Below, in pieces: positions 11,850 through 24,699 of a stretch of DNA of 64,000 nt (positions are counted from its first letter, which is position 1; the number at the start of each line of letters is the position of its first letter). Origin of the DNA: Cricetomys ansorgei (taxonomy: Eukaryota; Chordata; Mammalia; Rodentia; Nesomyidae); NCBI GenBank assembly GCA_026225945.1, contig JAMJFZ010000239.1, positions 29,989,501 to 30,053,500 of the forward strand. The letters are read 5' to 3'. Position numbers and translations under genes: made by a program. The notes under the pieces are model-generated. The model was not told the origin of the DNA. It made no database searches and worked only from the letters and a program-made list of their open reading frames with translations.

Positions 11850-12780
11850 TGCATAAAAGTAGACACACTGAGTAATATAGAGGGCACAAGATACCACAAG
11901 AGGCCAGATTGGAAGTAGATAAACCATTGCCTTAGTTAAGATAAGGCAAAGGTTTGATAGCCTGGAGGTAGGGATGAGGATCTGTAAATATTGGTGTTAG
12001 ATCTTCAATCTAGATCTGAATTCTGAAAATTTTGTTTCCACTGCTTTAAAATACCATGCTTTATCAATGAACAGAATGTATTTGTTTTAGAAAGTAAAAA
12101 AAAAAAAAAATACTGAATTATATCTCTACTAAGCCATTTTTTAACATTTTTTTTAATTCTAAATATGGCAATATGTTTCTATCAGCCCAGACAGGACAGC
12201 CACAAGTACCAATGCATCAGAGCAGAATGTAAACAGTATTTCATTTCAGCCTTCTAGAATCCCTGCAAGACTGGACAAGGGTGTTATATGTTATGGCCCC
12301 CAATGCTCTGGGAGGAAGAAAAATGAATCATATTAGGGTCAAGTCATTTGTCAAAGGTCACTTACCAAGCTGGTGAGAGTACCACTCTTCCAATATGCTT
12401 TCCACCAGACCATGTTAGACCTTAAAGGTCATGGATACACACTTGTTTCCAAGTCTGAATTGCAGTTTGCAGCATGGAAGCAGGTGACTAATGGAGAAAT
12501 TGTCTGGATACTGTGTTGTTGAGATTGGAAGAAAAGGCCCAGTTAAAGCCAATGCCTGAGACTGAGCGGATAACCTGATGGAAGCGTAAATGTCCCAAAG
12601 CCAAGGACTGCCTGCCCATGCCCAGATGCACACAGTTTAACCTCACCATAAAGAGGGAAATGTCTGTTACGGTGGATCCGCCTCAATTCGGAGGAGACAA
12701 GGGGCGAAATGTCGGTTATAACATTGACAGTAGCCACCTAATTTCTGAAAAAAAATGCTCCAGTGCACTAGATCGATTTG
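11850..12780. other. Unassigned DNA upstream of a TATA-type motif
   Basis: Poly-A near 12098-12111; otherwise unrecognised. The last 200 bp contain several CpGs (GAGCGGATAA, GATCCGCC, TTCGGAGG, GGGGCGAAATGTCGG), unusual for this AT-rich window. Confidence 0.5.
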
Positions 12781-12786
12781 CCAGGT

Positions 12787-12873
12787 TATAAAAACAGCTG
12801 GGCTAGCCAGGTGGCATTGTTGGATGCACATCTGCTTTTCCATTTTGCACTGTAGATATTTCAATGTCAACAG
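12787..12873 (+). promoter_or_regulatory. Candidate TATA promoter with short first exon and splice donor
   Basis: TATAAAAA at 12787-12794 is followed, after room for a start site at about 12815-12822, by 50-60 bp ending in CAG|GTGAGT (donor GT at 12874), a near-ideal mammalian 5' splice site. E-box-like CAGCTG and CAGGTG lie between. No repeat is recognised here, and upstream DNA is locally CpG-enriched. There is no open frame of note, so it would be a non-coding first exon. The arrangement is seen; function is inference and could be coincidence. Confidence 0.3.
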
Positions 12874-12879
12874 GTGAGT

Positions 12880-14770
12880 CTTCCAAGTCTCCCTCAGTTC
12901 TGTGGCTCATGGAAACATTTAATTAGCTTTATTGAAACACTATCATCCAGCCTGCAAAGACTGGAACTTCGAATGTAACCACATTGTAAAGGAATTGTTT
13001 ATGTTTATATATTTGCATATATTTATGAAGAATGACTATGGACATAGACTTCACATGTTTACGTCTTGATTCACATGGAATTTTCTAGTTTGTTTGTTCA
13101 GATCAGATCTCCTTATAGGAGAATGTCTTTATTGGTTTATTATAGACTTCTAAATTATTCATGTATGTAAAGGGGTAGAGACCTTATAGCTGTCAACCGT
13201 TCCTCTTTGTGCTTAATGTTGCATTTCTCACACATTCCTATGTTCCTGTCTGCTCTAAGTCTCAAATTGTGAGCACAAGGACTTTTGAATATGTGTGCTT
13301 TGTGATATTTTCTTTACAATGAGATATTCTCACATAACCAAGATCATTCATATCCAGCCTGAGTGTGTCATTCAACCCTCCCCTCCCCCCAGTACTGATT
13401 AAGACAAATCTTGAGCTTGCTCTGACTTAAATATTTGTGGATTTTTGTTTAAAAACTTGAGACAAAATACTATGGTCTTTCAGTCTTCATGAAGATGTTC
13501 ATTTTTACATGAAGTAAGAGAATCATTCCGAACCCTACTAAAGACTGCATCTGGATATTCATATTATGATTTCTTTCCATATTTATTGGTGAGAGAGAAC
13601 AATTCACCAGTTCTCTTTCTTCTATTTATGGCCAGATCTGATAAATGCCATCTTTTTTTACTGAACTTATAATCAACTATCAGGATATAAAAATGGAGGA
13701 TAAATTTTTATGTGAGAAGGAAGTACTAGATGAAAAATATCCATTCATGTTTATAGGCATTAGTGATAAACTGTAAGACGTCATCAAAGATATTTATATA
13801 CAGAGTCTTGGGACACAAGGACACAGATGAGAATACTCACACATACTGGAGAAAGTAAGTTGGGGACCTGGAAAGAATGATGCTAGTCCCCATCACATTA
13901 TAGTTATAGGGTGCTGTTTCTGACTCCATATCCCCTGTGTAATCAGTAAGGCCAATATATGTTTTTGCTGCTGATGCTGTGCTTCTTTCAAGTGCAAAAA
14001 ATGATGAAAATAAACATTTTTTTTCAATACAAATCTTACCGTTATTATTTACCTTCCCTCACAATAAAGGTGTAAGTCCACCGTGTAAAGGAGCCACCAG
14101 CGACACAGATTGAACTTGAAGGCTGTGAGATTTAGTTCTGTGAGACTAAATCCCCACACCCGCTGATCATACTTCTCAGCTACACACAGTACCTTATTAT
14201 GAAGGAATAGGGTTAGAATTTCAACTAAGCAGAGAGCCCAAAGCAAGGCTTTCAAAGACTACAAATGTACTTCTTTTTCTCCTAGACGTTCTCATTGGGA
14301 TCAAACCTTTACTCCCCAAAGCCATCAAGGATTCCTATCGCCACTTTCATTTCAGAATACCTCTAATCCTAAGAGATGCTCTCAACTTCATGTCCAAGAG
14401 ATAGGGAGCTTCTGTCTAACGGGAACACTCTTGTTCATTTATCACGTGGTAGGTATGTGGCTGCATCTGAGTGTGAAATAAAATTAAAAACATGACCTTC
14501 CTTCTGGGAGTCCTGTGAACTATCCTGAACATGTTAATAGCAAAACTAGAAGTCACTGCTATGAGATAGGAGTTAACTTAAGATTCGGACCTTGCTTCTG
14601 CCTGCCTCCTTCACACAAAGGGCTTACCCCTTACTACGATGACACGTACATGAAAACTATGTGCTTGTCCTGCGAGTTCCCTTTTTGTGTTGAATACTAT
14701 TTCAACAAATGACTGAAACAAAAAGAGAAAGAAAATCAGAGGGACACAGTATGCATAGGAAGTTAGTTAT
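12880..14770. other. No recognised feature
   Basis: AT-rich, apparently unique DNA with a short poly-C near 13379-13390. No coding or repeat signature. Confidence 0.5.
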
Positions 14771-14992
14771 TCTGCTTAATAAGATGGCTCAGCAGGCAAA
14801 TGTTCTTTTCACCAACGCTGGTGATCCAAAAGCCCAAACTTCAAATGGTAGAAGAGAATGGAGTCCTGCAAGTCAGCTTCTACCCCCTCACTCCTGCTGT
14901 GGCGCTTGAGTACCCATGAACACAGACACGTACTATACACAGTAAATAAATAAATGGAAAAAATACTTTTAAAAAGTCAAATTATTTTAAGC
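14771..14992 (+). mobile_element. B3-type SINE
   Basis: Sense copy: AGATGGCTCAGCAGGCAAAT (Pol III box A region), ACTTCAAATGGTAGAAGAGA, TGGAGTCCTGCAAGTC, ending in AAATAAATAAATG and an A-rich tail. Diverged but collinear with rodent B3. Confidence 0.85.
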
Positions 14993-15032
14993 AGAATTGT
15001 AGACAGGCTACTTATAGTCCCCCTGGAATTTT

Positions 15033-15059
15033 ATGGTTCTTTTTTGATAAAAGAACCAT
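15033..15059. repeat. Perfect 11-bp hairpin
   Basis: Arms ATGGTTCTTTT and AAAAGAACCAT around a 5-base loop. Not followed by a run of T in either direction of interest. Confidence 0.8.
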
Positions 15060-16029
15060 CTGCTTTAACTTCTTTTAGAGTATCTTGGGTGACACTCTTT
15101 GGAAACGTAAGTCATTTTAATTCTGCTGAAAGCAGGGACTTGAAAAGTCCACAAACATAACAGGTCATTTTGTAATCTACAAGTGTTAGAAAAAAGGGAG
15201 GTTGCCTCTTGTTTGTTTGAGTATCTACATGAGTTGAAACCCTGGAGTATCTGTCAGCCATGAGGAAACAGTTATGATTGGAAAGGAGTATATCCCTAAT
15301 GGGCCGTAACCAGGTTAGCTGGACATGCATTCCTCCTAGATTTCCACACTTCTCTTCAATGAAAATACAAAGGAACAGAATTCCATCTTGATGCCAAAAT
15401 GTGAGACTTTATGCATTCCTCCATTTCAAATTTGTCTTCTCATGAACTTAGTTTTTTTGTTGTTTCTTTTTAATCCTGTGTATCTCTTCTCTTACAAATG
15501 TACATGCTTGCATACATGCTAACTCAAAAATATAGCTTTACTCCAGGTCCCAGACTATCAATAAAGGGAGACAGAAGTAGGAAAAGCAAATGGACACTTG
15601 GTTCTTTGTGGCTACTTGTAGATACAGAGTCTATTGAAGAAATAAATGAAGACCAGCCACGTGAGGAACATCAAAGGCTGCCTATTCATCGTTTTCTAGA
15701 ACAGTGGTACCTCCACATCCTGTACTTTTGCAGAAACACAGGCAGCAGAGTAGTAAAATTTATAGTGAAAAGAGACATTGCTTCTCGTATGTTCTGAAGG
15801 AGGCTGCTGGTATTTAGGAGCTAGAGGTAAGCAAGACATCCTAGATGGCTGGTTAGGAATACACATTTGCCTTCCTCTGGTTACTCATAAGTTATTTATT
15901 GGTTGATCATTTTATTTATCATATTATTGGTTGATCAGAAAACTGACTTTCTATAAATTGTCTTGAAGATGGTAAGATGGCTTCCTGGGTAATGAGAGAA
16001 CAGGCTGATTAGTTGAGCTGACTCCTGCA
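15060..16029. other. No recognised feature
   Basis: Apparently unique DNA. The 99-codon frame at 15498-15797 has no recognisable family match. Confidence 0.5.
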
Positions 16030-16200
16030 GGCCATGGATGTATTTATATATTTAGGTATTATAAATATGCAATTATAACAATAACAAAGAAAAAGGTCAT
16101 AATTTTGATAGGGAGCTCAGGGGTATATGGGAGGGATTTGAAGGAGAAAAGGGAAAAATAATGAATTATATTTTAATTCTTAAGAAAAATTAAAAATTAA
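16030..16200 (+). mobile_element. L1 3' end fragment
   Basis: Sense rodent L1 3'UTR terminus: TATTATAAATATGCAA, AAAGGTCATAATTTTGA, GGTATATGGGAGGG and an A-rich end. A second copy of the same 3' end lies at 29225-29430. Confidence 0.7.
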
Positions 16201-19054
16201 AATGAAATATACAAATTAGTAAGGACACCAGCAATGACTTGAAGGGGTTCACAGTCTACAAAGAATTTAAATAAGACAAAAAGATATAGTAATCTACGGA
16301 TTGCCATTAATTAAGGAGGAAAGAACAATTAAGTGCAATAATTTAAGGCAATTTCTTCCAAAATATTTCTTGAGCTTGGGTTTGCAGTGAGACCTATTCA
16401 GCTATTAAGTCAAAAGAATTCAACAGCACAGTCTTATCTTTGATCACTTAGCATAGATCTTAAATATAAAATATTTATTTGTAGTTTTTGGCCTGGCAGC
16501 TATTGTAAACTACCCATAATAGTATCCTCTGTTCATTGACTATGATGATTTATGACTGAGTCACAAACTATATAAAATATTTTGAAAAGAAATAGTGATA
16601 TTTTGTTTCAAAAGGATTAGGCAACTATTTCTTTTACTCTTGTTAGTATAAATTAAAAAAGGCAGAAAGGAAAAAAACAATCTTTCCATAGTGCTAATAA
16701 ATCAAGTTATTCAAAGCTATTCTTTGATGGATAGAGAAATATTGAACTAGGCAAAGTGAGATCCGAAAGCTAAGAACAGTTTGGTTTATGAGACACAACT
16801 TTATTCGGAGGTTTTTCCTGCAGCCCTCAGGTTCCCTTGCTGTTTTCAGTTCAAGAGGAAAAACTAACACTGAGAGTCACTGCTGAAAATATAAACTTTC
16901 CTTACTTCCAAAATATTCTCAATTTGAAGACCCGTATATTTAAGTGCCAACTGTCCCAAGCTCTTAAGCAGCTTTGCCTTTTCTAACGGCAAGTACTTGT
17001 GAAGAAGATTCATGTTTTTGTAAGGGTTAGGCTTCCAACATTTTCAACAATTTAAACACAGGTGCCAGGCTTTATCTAGTAACACACAATGCTTCCTTTC
17101 ATAGGATAGGAGCTCATAAAAGTAGCACATTTCTGCATGCATGGATCTGCTCCTGAGGAACATAACCAGCAACAAAACATTATGACATCACGGTGCAGAA
17201 CTACTCCGCAAAAGACACCGGAAGAAAAATAGCATTCAGTGACTTGCTCTTACGTCTTTACTCATAGGCAGATTTTAACATATCCCTTAACTCAATATCA
17301 GCAATTTTTCTAACATTTCTAATGTATTAAAGTTCACCTGGGTTTGAAAAGTATATGCTCATAAACTAGCTGGAAAACTTAGGACAGAGAGGCAAACAAT
17401 TTTAGCTTGAGAATTGACATTTTAAGGTCTTCTATAGCTTCGTATGTCTAATATTATTGTCATGGAAATGGTATAGGCATCTCTGTAGTGCTCATCTGAT
17501 GTGCTAACAAGAGCAGAGTCATTGAAACTCTCAGCCCCGTGGATTTGTGATTCTTTCCTTCCTTTTATGTTTGGTAAAATATTAACCAGCTTTTGATATG
17601 CTGGTGTTACCCTGTTTGTAGCTAGGAGGAAAAATACCTTCGCCCTTCAGTGTCAATATGAATAACTTCTGAGTAGGCTATGTATTGAACAACAGACAAC
17701 AGAATGCAAAGCTTTCCATAGGAATACACTTCGGATGGAACATCGAATGCCCCTGGGCTGCATCTCAGCTAGGTCTCAGAGCCACTTAGGAGTGTGTACA
17801 TACTCTCCATTCCCCCATGAAAATCAATACGAGGAAGCTATGTCCATGTCTACCTTTAAATCTAGCCATGTCGTTGTTGTCACCTTGATCACTGCATCAG
17901 CTGACTGGGTCACTCAGTGAAACCAAGGAGAATCATGCATTTTCACAATTTTCCTTTTGCTTATATTATTGATTTATGGAAAGGTTACTTTAAAAAAAAA
18001 CATAGACTTATTCATCCAAATAAGTGCCATTCTCAGTGTTTAATTGCTCTGACTTATGTGTATTTGCCGAGTATTTGACCTATTTTTTTTTTTAGGAGCT
18101 CATTGAGTAAGAACACCCACACAGCTGCTTGACCTAACTTGACTTCTTGCCCAGGTCCATAGTCAAACTCGACTTGCAGTTCTCCTAACATTTGGTGTGA
18201 CTGCCAGGCAATCTACTGCAGCCATCCCCAGCATGCTGTGTCCTAACTTAGGATAAACTCATTGAAATTCCAGGTTGGCTGTCTTAATTAATAACCTGCT
18301 CTAACAGTCAGACTCCTCGTTAATTTTCCATGCTTTCTTTTCTCTTTTTTATATTTTATAGTATCAACTCTGAAGGCAATGGCAGAGTCAAACTGCTAGG
18401 GGTTAATTGTCTTTTACTTAGAAATGTGTTTGCTTTATGACCATCAAAGAATAATAGGAGTTATCAAGATAAAAAGAATCCATTTCCTTAGCTGTGACGG
18501 TGGACTTTATGAATTTCATTAAAATAGCATTGCTTGGGTATCTATTGAGCTTACAGATTATGGTGTTTTTTTTAAATTTAATTAAATGTGCTATTAGTTA
18601 AATATTCCTCTGAAGATTAGGAAGTCCCTGCTCCCTTTACTCCAGATCTGTTTTCTGCAGGTGATTTTTACCTCTTTTAGACTGAAAAAGTTTATATACA
18701 GAGATTGAATGGATGTAATATTACTTACAGATACTTTTCATTTCAGACAGTATTAATTAACAGAGTGATTTAGCTCGTTCACTTTACTCCCATCCATCTA
18801 CACCTACATTTCTCTTTCCATTGCAATTATCATTGAATCAGGATCCATAGCTGAAGCAAATTCGTTCTCTATAACATCCTTCCTTAAAACAATCTCATTT
18901 CAAATGTTAAGTGCCAAACATTCTAAGATATGTTTTTTATTTGCTCATTTGGTTCATTAGTTCAGTGGTTTATTTTCTAACAACTTAAACTGATACATGA
19001 TTTATATACCAAACATCTTACCTAATTAAAAACATGATCCAATTGTTTTTAGGG
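16201..19054. other. Long unrecognised AT-rich stretch
   Basis: About 2.8 kb with no repeat I recognise apart from short poly-A (17991) and poly-T (18085) runs. Frames are short (at most 61 codons). It could be unique, possibly conserved non-coding DNA; conservation cannot be judged here. Confidence 0.5.
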
Positions 19055-19140
19055 TCTAGAGAGATGGTTCAATGGATAAGAGTGTATATTGCTCTTGGAG
19101 GAACCCAAGTTTGGTTTATACACACACACACACATACACT
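19055..19140 (+). mobile_element. B2-type SINE head fragment with (CA)n
   Basis: TCTAGAGAGATGGTTCAATG followed by AAGAGTGTATATTGCTCTTG is the tRNA-derived head of B2; it ends in a (CA)n run at 19121-19134. Confidence 0.75.
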
Positions 19141-19864
19141 GTATATTAATCCTCTGTCAGATATATAGCTGAAAAGATTCTTTCCCGCTCTAGGGCTTTT
19201 TCTTCACTTGATTGGTTGTTCTTGGCTGGATAGAAGCTTTGAGACAAGTTCATAAAACTTTCACCATTGTAGTTTGTTGACCTCATTCTTGCCCTGCTTT
19301 GTATCTTTTTACATCTTAACACTGAAAATTTTCTAATTAAATTTAAATAGAAAGTATTGACCATTTTCAAATTAAAATTAAGCATAAAACGTTGTCCCTT
19401 GGGGCAATTTGTGAAAGCTAACATAGACTATTCTAGAGAAAAGCCCCCTTTGCCCTAGCAGTACAGAAAGCTTCATACAAAAGCCCCACTAAATATCAGC
19501 ACCACCTAGAGGTAAATATGTGAAACCCATTGTAAAAAGTCTCAAAAGACTAAATTTCAACAAGACTGGACAATAATGGTGTTCGTTAAAGAGAACTATA
19601 GTTAGTATGTTTTAAATTTTGCTTTACACATTACCTATATGGAGTCAGTTGTAACTTTGTGATAGCTGCTTTTAGCTTTGTTGGCTGTTTGGTAGGTATG
19701 CATTTGTAAGATGGTATTGTTCCTTGGTTTTGATGAGCTTCAGACTACCTTCTTGTATTTGTCTCCTTTACAAAATGCTGGTAATATAATACCTTACACC
19801 AAAGTGCACCTTACTGTGTAGTTCTCAAAGATAATTTTATGAATCAATTATCTAACTCATTGCT
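19141..19864. other. No recognised feature
   Basis: Unrecognised DNA. The 92-codon antisense frame (19146-19424) lacks a known domain. Confidence 0.5.
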
Positions 19865-21345
19865 TACTGTAGCCTTAGACATTGATTCAGGTTCAGAGTT
19901 TGGTTATTCTTTTGCTAATTAAATCCCAGGTCCTAGTCCTGGAGCACTGGAACATTTCGGCCTCTGCACAATCTAAAATTTTAAATCTCTAAACAATTTA
20001 ATTCACCTTCAAGACTTACTGCTGACTAAGCCACTCTGACTAGCTCTTTCTGAACTCAGGGCTTTATTCTGGTTGACTCTTGCAACTTCTCTGACTGAAC
20101 TGCTCTGCTTGGCTTCAAACTGACTCATTCTTCCCATCTGATGCAGAGCTCCCTCTGTGTCTCTGACTCAGATTCCTCTCTTTGCCCCTGTGTCTTGTAC
20201 CTCTCTGAGCTCTCACTGCTTCATGAAAGCAGCTTCTCTGCTCTCTACCTTATCGTCAGACTGCTTCATTGTTTCCGTGTATGGTGAGATGATTAACCAA
20301 GAAGTCTTTTGTACTGTGAAGACTTCCTTATGGTTACATGCTGTTTAGACTTCTAGAAACAGGTTGTTGGGGAGCTATTTAAGAAAGGTGGAGTTGGAAA
20401 AGACAGTGTGGTGGTGACAGGGGAGACAGTGAGCTCCAGGAGCTGATAACAGGAAAGGAAGGAAGAAACAAGGTTCATATGAAGACATTAGTTTCAGAGA
20501 ATAAGAAAGAAGGCAGACAGTTGTTGGGAAGCCTCAGACAGGGTTACTGAGATAACTGGGAAGCAGTTAGTGAATGGGATAGAAGATTTTAGAATTTAGT
20601 CCAGTTTTCCAGGATTACACAGCCAGAAAGGTTGTAAAGATTTCTTTTTCTCTCTGTTTTCCTTCCTAACTTTTTAGAGCTAAAGGGGGTTTTAAAAAGT
20701 TACCAGTTAGGAATCTTTCTTAGTAACAGCTAACAGCGAGGAGAAATAGAAACTAGGGGGGGTGAGGGTGGAGTTCTGTTAGGAGTCCAGTTACCAGTAA
20801 AAAAACAACAGTTACAAAGACTTCAAAGCTTAGAGCCAGCATTTAGAAATGGTTACTACCGTTTAAGAAAACATTTACTTTTTGGCCCCCAAACCAAAAA
20901 AAAAAAAAAAGGCTTAAGAGCTCAGATATCAGTATCAGAAAACAGCTACATTTTAAGAAAACTTTCTGTCTGTTTCTTGTCCTCTTGTCCTCTCTCTACT
21001 TCTTATTGTGACCCTCTGAGCTGAGAGCCTACTTTTATATTGTGAGGGTTGGGAGTGCCCTCACTCTGCTAACTCTTCCTCTGATTTGTCACTTTACCTG
21101 CCCTTCACTCTGACTTATCTCAGAAGTCACTTCCTGTCTGACAATGACTCCTTCTGAGCTCTGCTTCCTGTCTCCCAAGTGCTGGGATTAAAGGTGTGCA
21201 CTACCACTGCTTCCTGAATACTGAGATTAAAGGTGTGTACCACCTTTAATTCTTTCTACCATAGAGCAGCCATGCTGATGGATCAAAAGATTAAATATTC
21301 CTCTGCAGCTGTGGGATTACAGACATGTGCTACTGCATGTGACTT
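19865..21345 (-). mobile_element. RMER/LTR-like repeat with B1-derived modules, copy 1 (interrupted)
   Basis: Shares with 51515-52262 and, inverted, with 58770-59745: CTAAT..CAGGTCCTAGTCCT near the start, CAAGACTTACTGCTGACT, Ser/Leu-coding CTCTGA-rich DNA, then two B1-like modules (CTGGGATTAAAGGTGTGCAC, GAGATTAAAGGTGTGTACC) and TAGAGCAGCCATGCTG with AAAAGATTAAA. The middle (about 20268-20970) has no counterpart in the other copies and looks like a later insertion of unknown type; it contains poly-A at 20896-20911. Confidence 0.65.
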
Positions 21346-21515
21346 TCTAAGGGTTCTGAGGCTATGAACTGAGTTCCTCATATTTACATGGTAAGTTCTT
21401 TACTCATTGTACTATCTCTCCATGCCATCTCTTTAATTCTTAATGTTCCCTTTCTTGTAAATATTTTTTCTTGTAATTTAACCTATCATGAGGAGTTTAG
21501 TTTGTATATCACTGG

Positions 21516-22051
21516 TGTGATGGTTATTTTTAGTTGTTCACTTGACTACATCTGGAATTAACTAAAACTCAAGTGGCTGGGTACACCTGTGAGAGATCTT
21601 TTTCTTAGTTAAATCATTGGAAGCAGAAAGGCCCACTTTTAATTCAGGTATTTTGACATGGGAAGATGTACCTTAAGTCAGATATTTTGAGGTGGTAAAA
21701 TTCACCTTTAATCTGTGCCACACCTTCTGGTGGCAGTGTATATAAAGGTTATGAAAGAAGAAAGTTTACTCTCTTTACCTGCTTGCCGTCATTCTCCCTG
21801 GTTCTTCCTTGGCATTGGAGCCTACTTCTTCAGAATTCTGGCATAAACTGAAGACCAGCTGAGTCATCCAGCTTTGTGGGCTGAACAACTACTGGATTCT
21901 TGCAATTTTTGTTGGTAGCCAACTACTGTTGGACTAACTGTACCACTGCCTATAAGTCATTCTAATAAATCCCACCTATATATTTACATCTACATCCATA
22001 TCTACATCTATTTTATCAAGTCTTTTTCTCTAGAGAATTTTGACTAGTAGA
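21516..22051 (+). mobile_element. ERVL-type solo LTR (MLT2/MT2/RMER15-like)
   Basis: Begins TGTGATGGTTATTTTTAG, then ACTTGACTACATCTGGAATT, a TATA-like TATATAAAGG near 21739, AATAAATCCC (polyadenylation-type) near 21965 and the end TTTTGACTAGTAGA. Flanks ACTGG and GTTGG agree at 3 of 5 positions, weakly compatible with a 5-bp target duplication. No internal region adjoins it. Subfamily not certain. Confidence 0.75.
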
Positions 22052-24699
22052 GTTGGTCAGCTTTTCTTAGCTATTTTTACCCTCCTAACAAGTGAGCTAC
22101 ACAAAAATCCTGATAATTTAGAGCTCAAGTTATCACATCAATCTTTCACTGGACAAGGTGTTTAAGGTTGGAGTACACCTTATGATTATATAACCATTCT
22201 GAAGGTGTCTACTGTTTCAATACTTTAGTACCTTCAATTTTTCTTTTGTGGGTAGAATTGACTATTCTATCTCAGATATACAGACTTTGCCTTCAATTTG
22301 TTCAACTGATTTGTTTCCATATATCTGCCAGAGGTAGTGTCTGAACTCTGAAGATGATTGTGTTTTGGGCATCTCTTGATCACCAGTACCTCTACAATGA
22401 TACCCAGAACCTGAAATCTGTCAAGTGATTCCCGGTTACCCAGAGTAACATTTTATCTGAAAAAATGTTACACTGCTCCCAGCTTTTCTTACTCTAGATA
22501 GAATCCGTGTGGCAACTTGGCAGACCAGAGGCTACAAGCTTTTTTCTGTTATTCTTTCTTTTGCCAAGATATCCCAAAGCAGCCAATTTACTGAATTCTT
22601 GGCTGACTTTCCTTCTTTCTGAATTTCCTTTCTATCTCCTTAACTATTCCTTCATTCTCCAATCTAATCTAACCACATTCAGTCTGAGACACTTTCCTTA
22701 CTGTTAGTGGTCAACAATGCTACTTGGGTATAAGAGATTCTTTATATCTCCTTGGCCTCACTTTCTTTTTTTCTCTAACAAAGTCTTATCCATTTACTTA
22801 AAAATAAACCAAGAGCTACTTCAAGTATTCTGCTCAGAGTACCGATTGCACAGATTCAGATAATGGGAAATACTGAGAATCCATGGGGTATGCTCTATAA
22901 GGGTCAATAAAGTACAAAGATTAAGTCAGTGAGAAAGATGAAGAACTGTGGTTTGCAGGAGTAGCTTCAAGTCTTTTTTCTTAGTCACATGAGACACAAG
23001 CTTTATCTGTAAATCATGAATTATTGAGGCATAAGTGAGAAGACATGAATTAGCAAAAAACAAGAGTTAAATTTCCTGGATAGGTCATTTATACTTTGGT
23101 TACCATGGAGCTTAGATGAGGCTGAAGAAACAGATGAATTCTATGCAATCTTTCATCTGAACCTCTTCAATACACAGACCAGATAAATGTCTGCATCCTA
23201 TTTCCAACTGACTTTTAGACCTAAACATCATATTCTAAATCACTGGATAATAATCTAGACCAAGCACCTAAACCAAGAATAGAATTGTCACAGAGCAGCA
23301 TAGGGAACCCTTATAATTGCAACATTATCATTAAGAATGAATATGAATAGTAAAAGAGGACTATATGAAAAACAGCTAAGTACAATTTCTATATGATGAC
23401 TGAGGTTTTTGCATTAGAAGACTATATATCAGAAATTCCCGGGAAAAAGGCAATGGAAAAATAAAGAAAAGTACTCAGAAAATCACAGAGAAACACAATA
23501 AGGAGAAAAAGAAAAAGAAAATTAAATACCATACAAAATAGATAATTTCGAGTATACATTCTAAGTATAATGGAGTTATAATGAGTGAAATAACTTTCCA
23601 TAACAATTATGCATATTTAATATTCAATACTTACGACAATGTTGAGTAACCTTAAAAATAACACTTGGCATCTTCAAACTTGACATGGAAATTGAACCAT
23701 TCTGAGACCTACCTGAGAGAAAAGAAAGTATACTAAAAAGTAGCAAAGAAGGCAATGATATGCTTTGTAAATATAAAATATATGATTATTTTCTAGTTAG
23801 AATTGATAATTTTAAATTATCATTCAGGTGAAAGCAAAACCCAATACTTTTCAAGTAATTGGCACCTGGGGAAATTTAGGTACAATGAATGAATTTATGA
23901 AACTCATAATATAGGATATATTCAGAAAAAAAAGTGATGTAAACCCAGGTGGCAATGCCAATGTCAGAAGAAATGATAAAAACCCAATTCTGAGAAAAAT
24001 GTAAGTACATTTGCATAATCATTCACTGCAAAGTGGAATAATTACACTGTAACTGGGGAATGAGTTAAAACAAGGAGCTGAAATCCTGGCAGAACTACTC
24101 AGCTACATAATAGCAGATTCTGTCTCCCTGCATTGTTTGGGAGGAATGAAAGACAGGTGTTCAATTTTATGCTTTCTTTAGTTAACTACAAATGCCAGAA
24201 TTGTAAAGATGGTATCTAAAAGACGTGCAGAAGAATTTCCAGACCAAGCAAGGAATTATACAGTGTAGACCACTGCTTTAAGTGATTCTTACTTGCAATC
24301 CTCAATAGTCTTCCTGCCCATGTAGGAGGTATTCCTTTCTGTGACTACCTAGGAGCTCACAGCAGGGAGTTACTGGAAGTGCCAGGATTCAAGGCTTTGT
24401 GATATGGTTTCCCAGCATGCACTATGAGATTCTTAGCATGCTGCTCTTTCCTTGAAAAATAGGTTCAGGGAACTTACTAAAGGATATACTAAAATACTTA
24501 GTAAGGAAACATATTAAATAAGAAAAGATAGCCCCACTAATTCAATAGAAAACTATGAGAAAATGAACATGAAAATATCACCCAAATCAATCAAATGAAT
24601 CAGCAAGTTCAAGAAATATAAAATGATAGATTATTACTATTTTAAGCAAAGTTTTGAAATTTGAATTAAACAAAAAAATTTGACTCTTGGATAGTAATG
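22052..24699. other. No recognised feature
   Basis: AT-rich, largely unrecognised. Adenine-rich DNA at 23440-23560 could be very old LINE material but is too diverged to assign. No coding signature. Confidence 0.45.

Noticed and set aside
14049..14255. 68-codon antisense frame starting MKALLWALCLVEILTLFL, resembling a signal peptide
   Set aside because: The hydrophobic start is suggestive, but the rest shows no family and there is no exon or promoter context.
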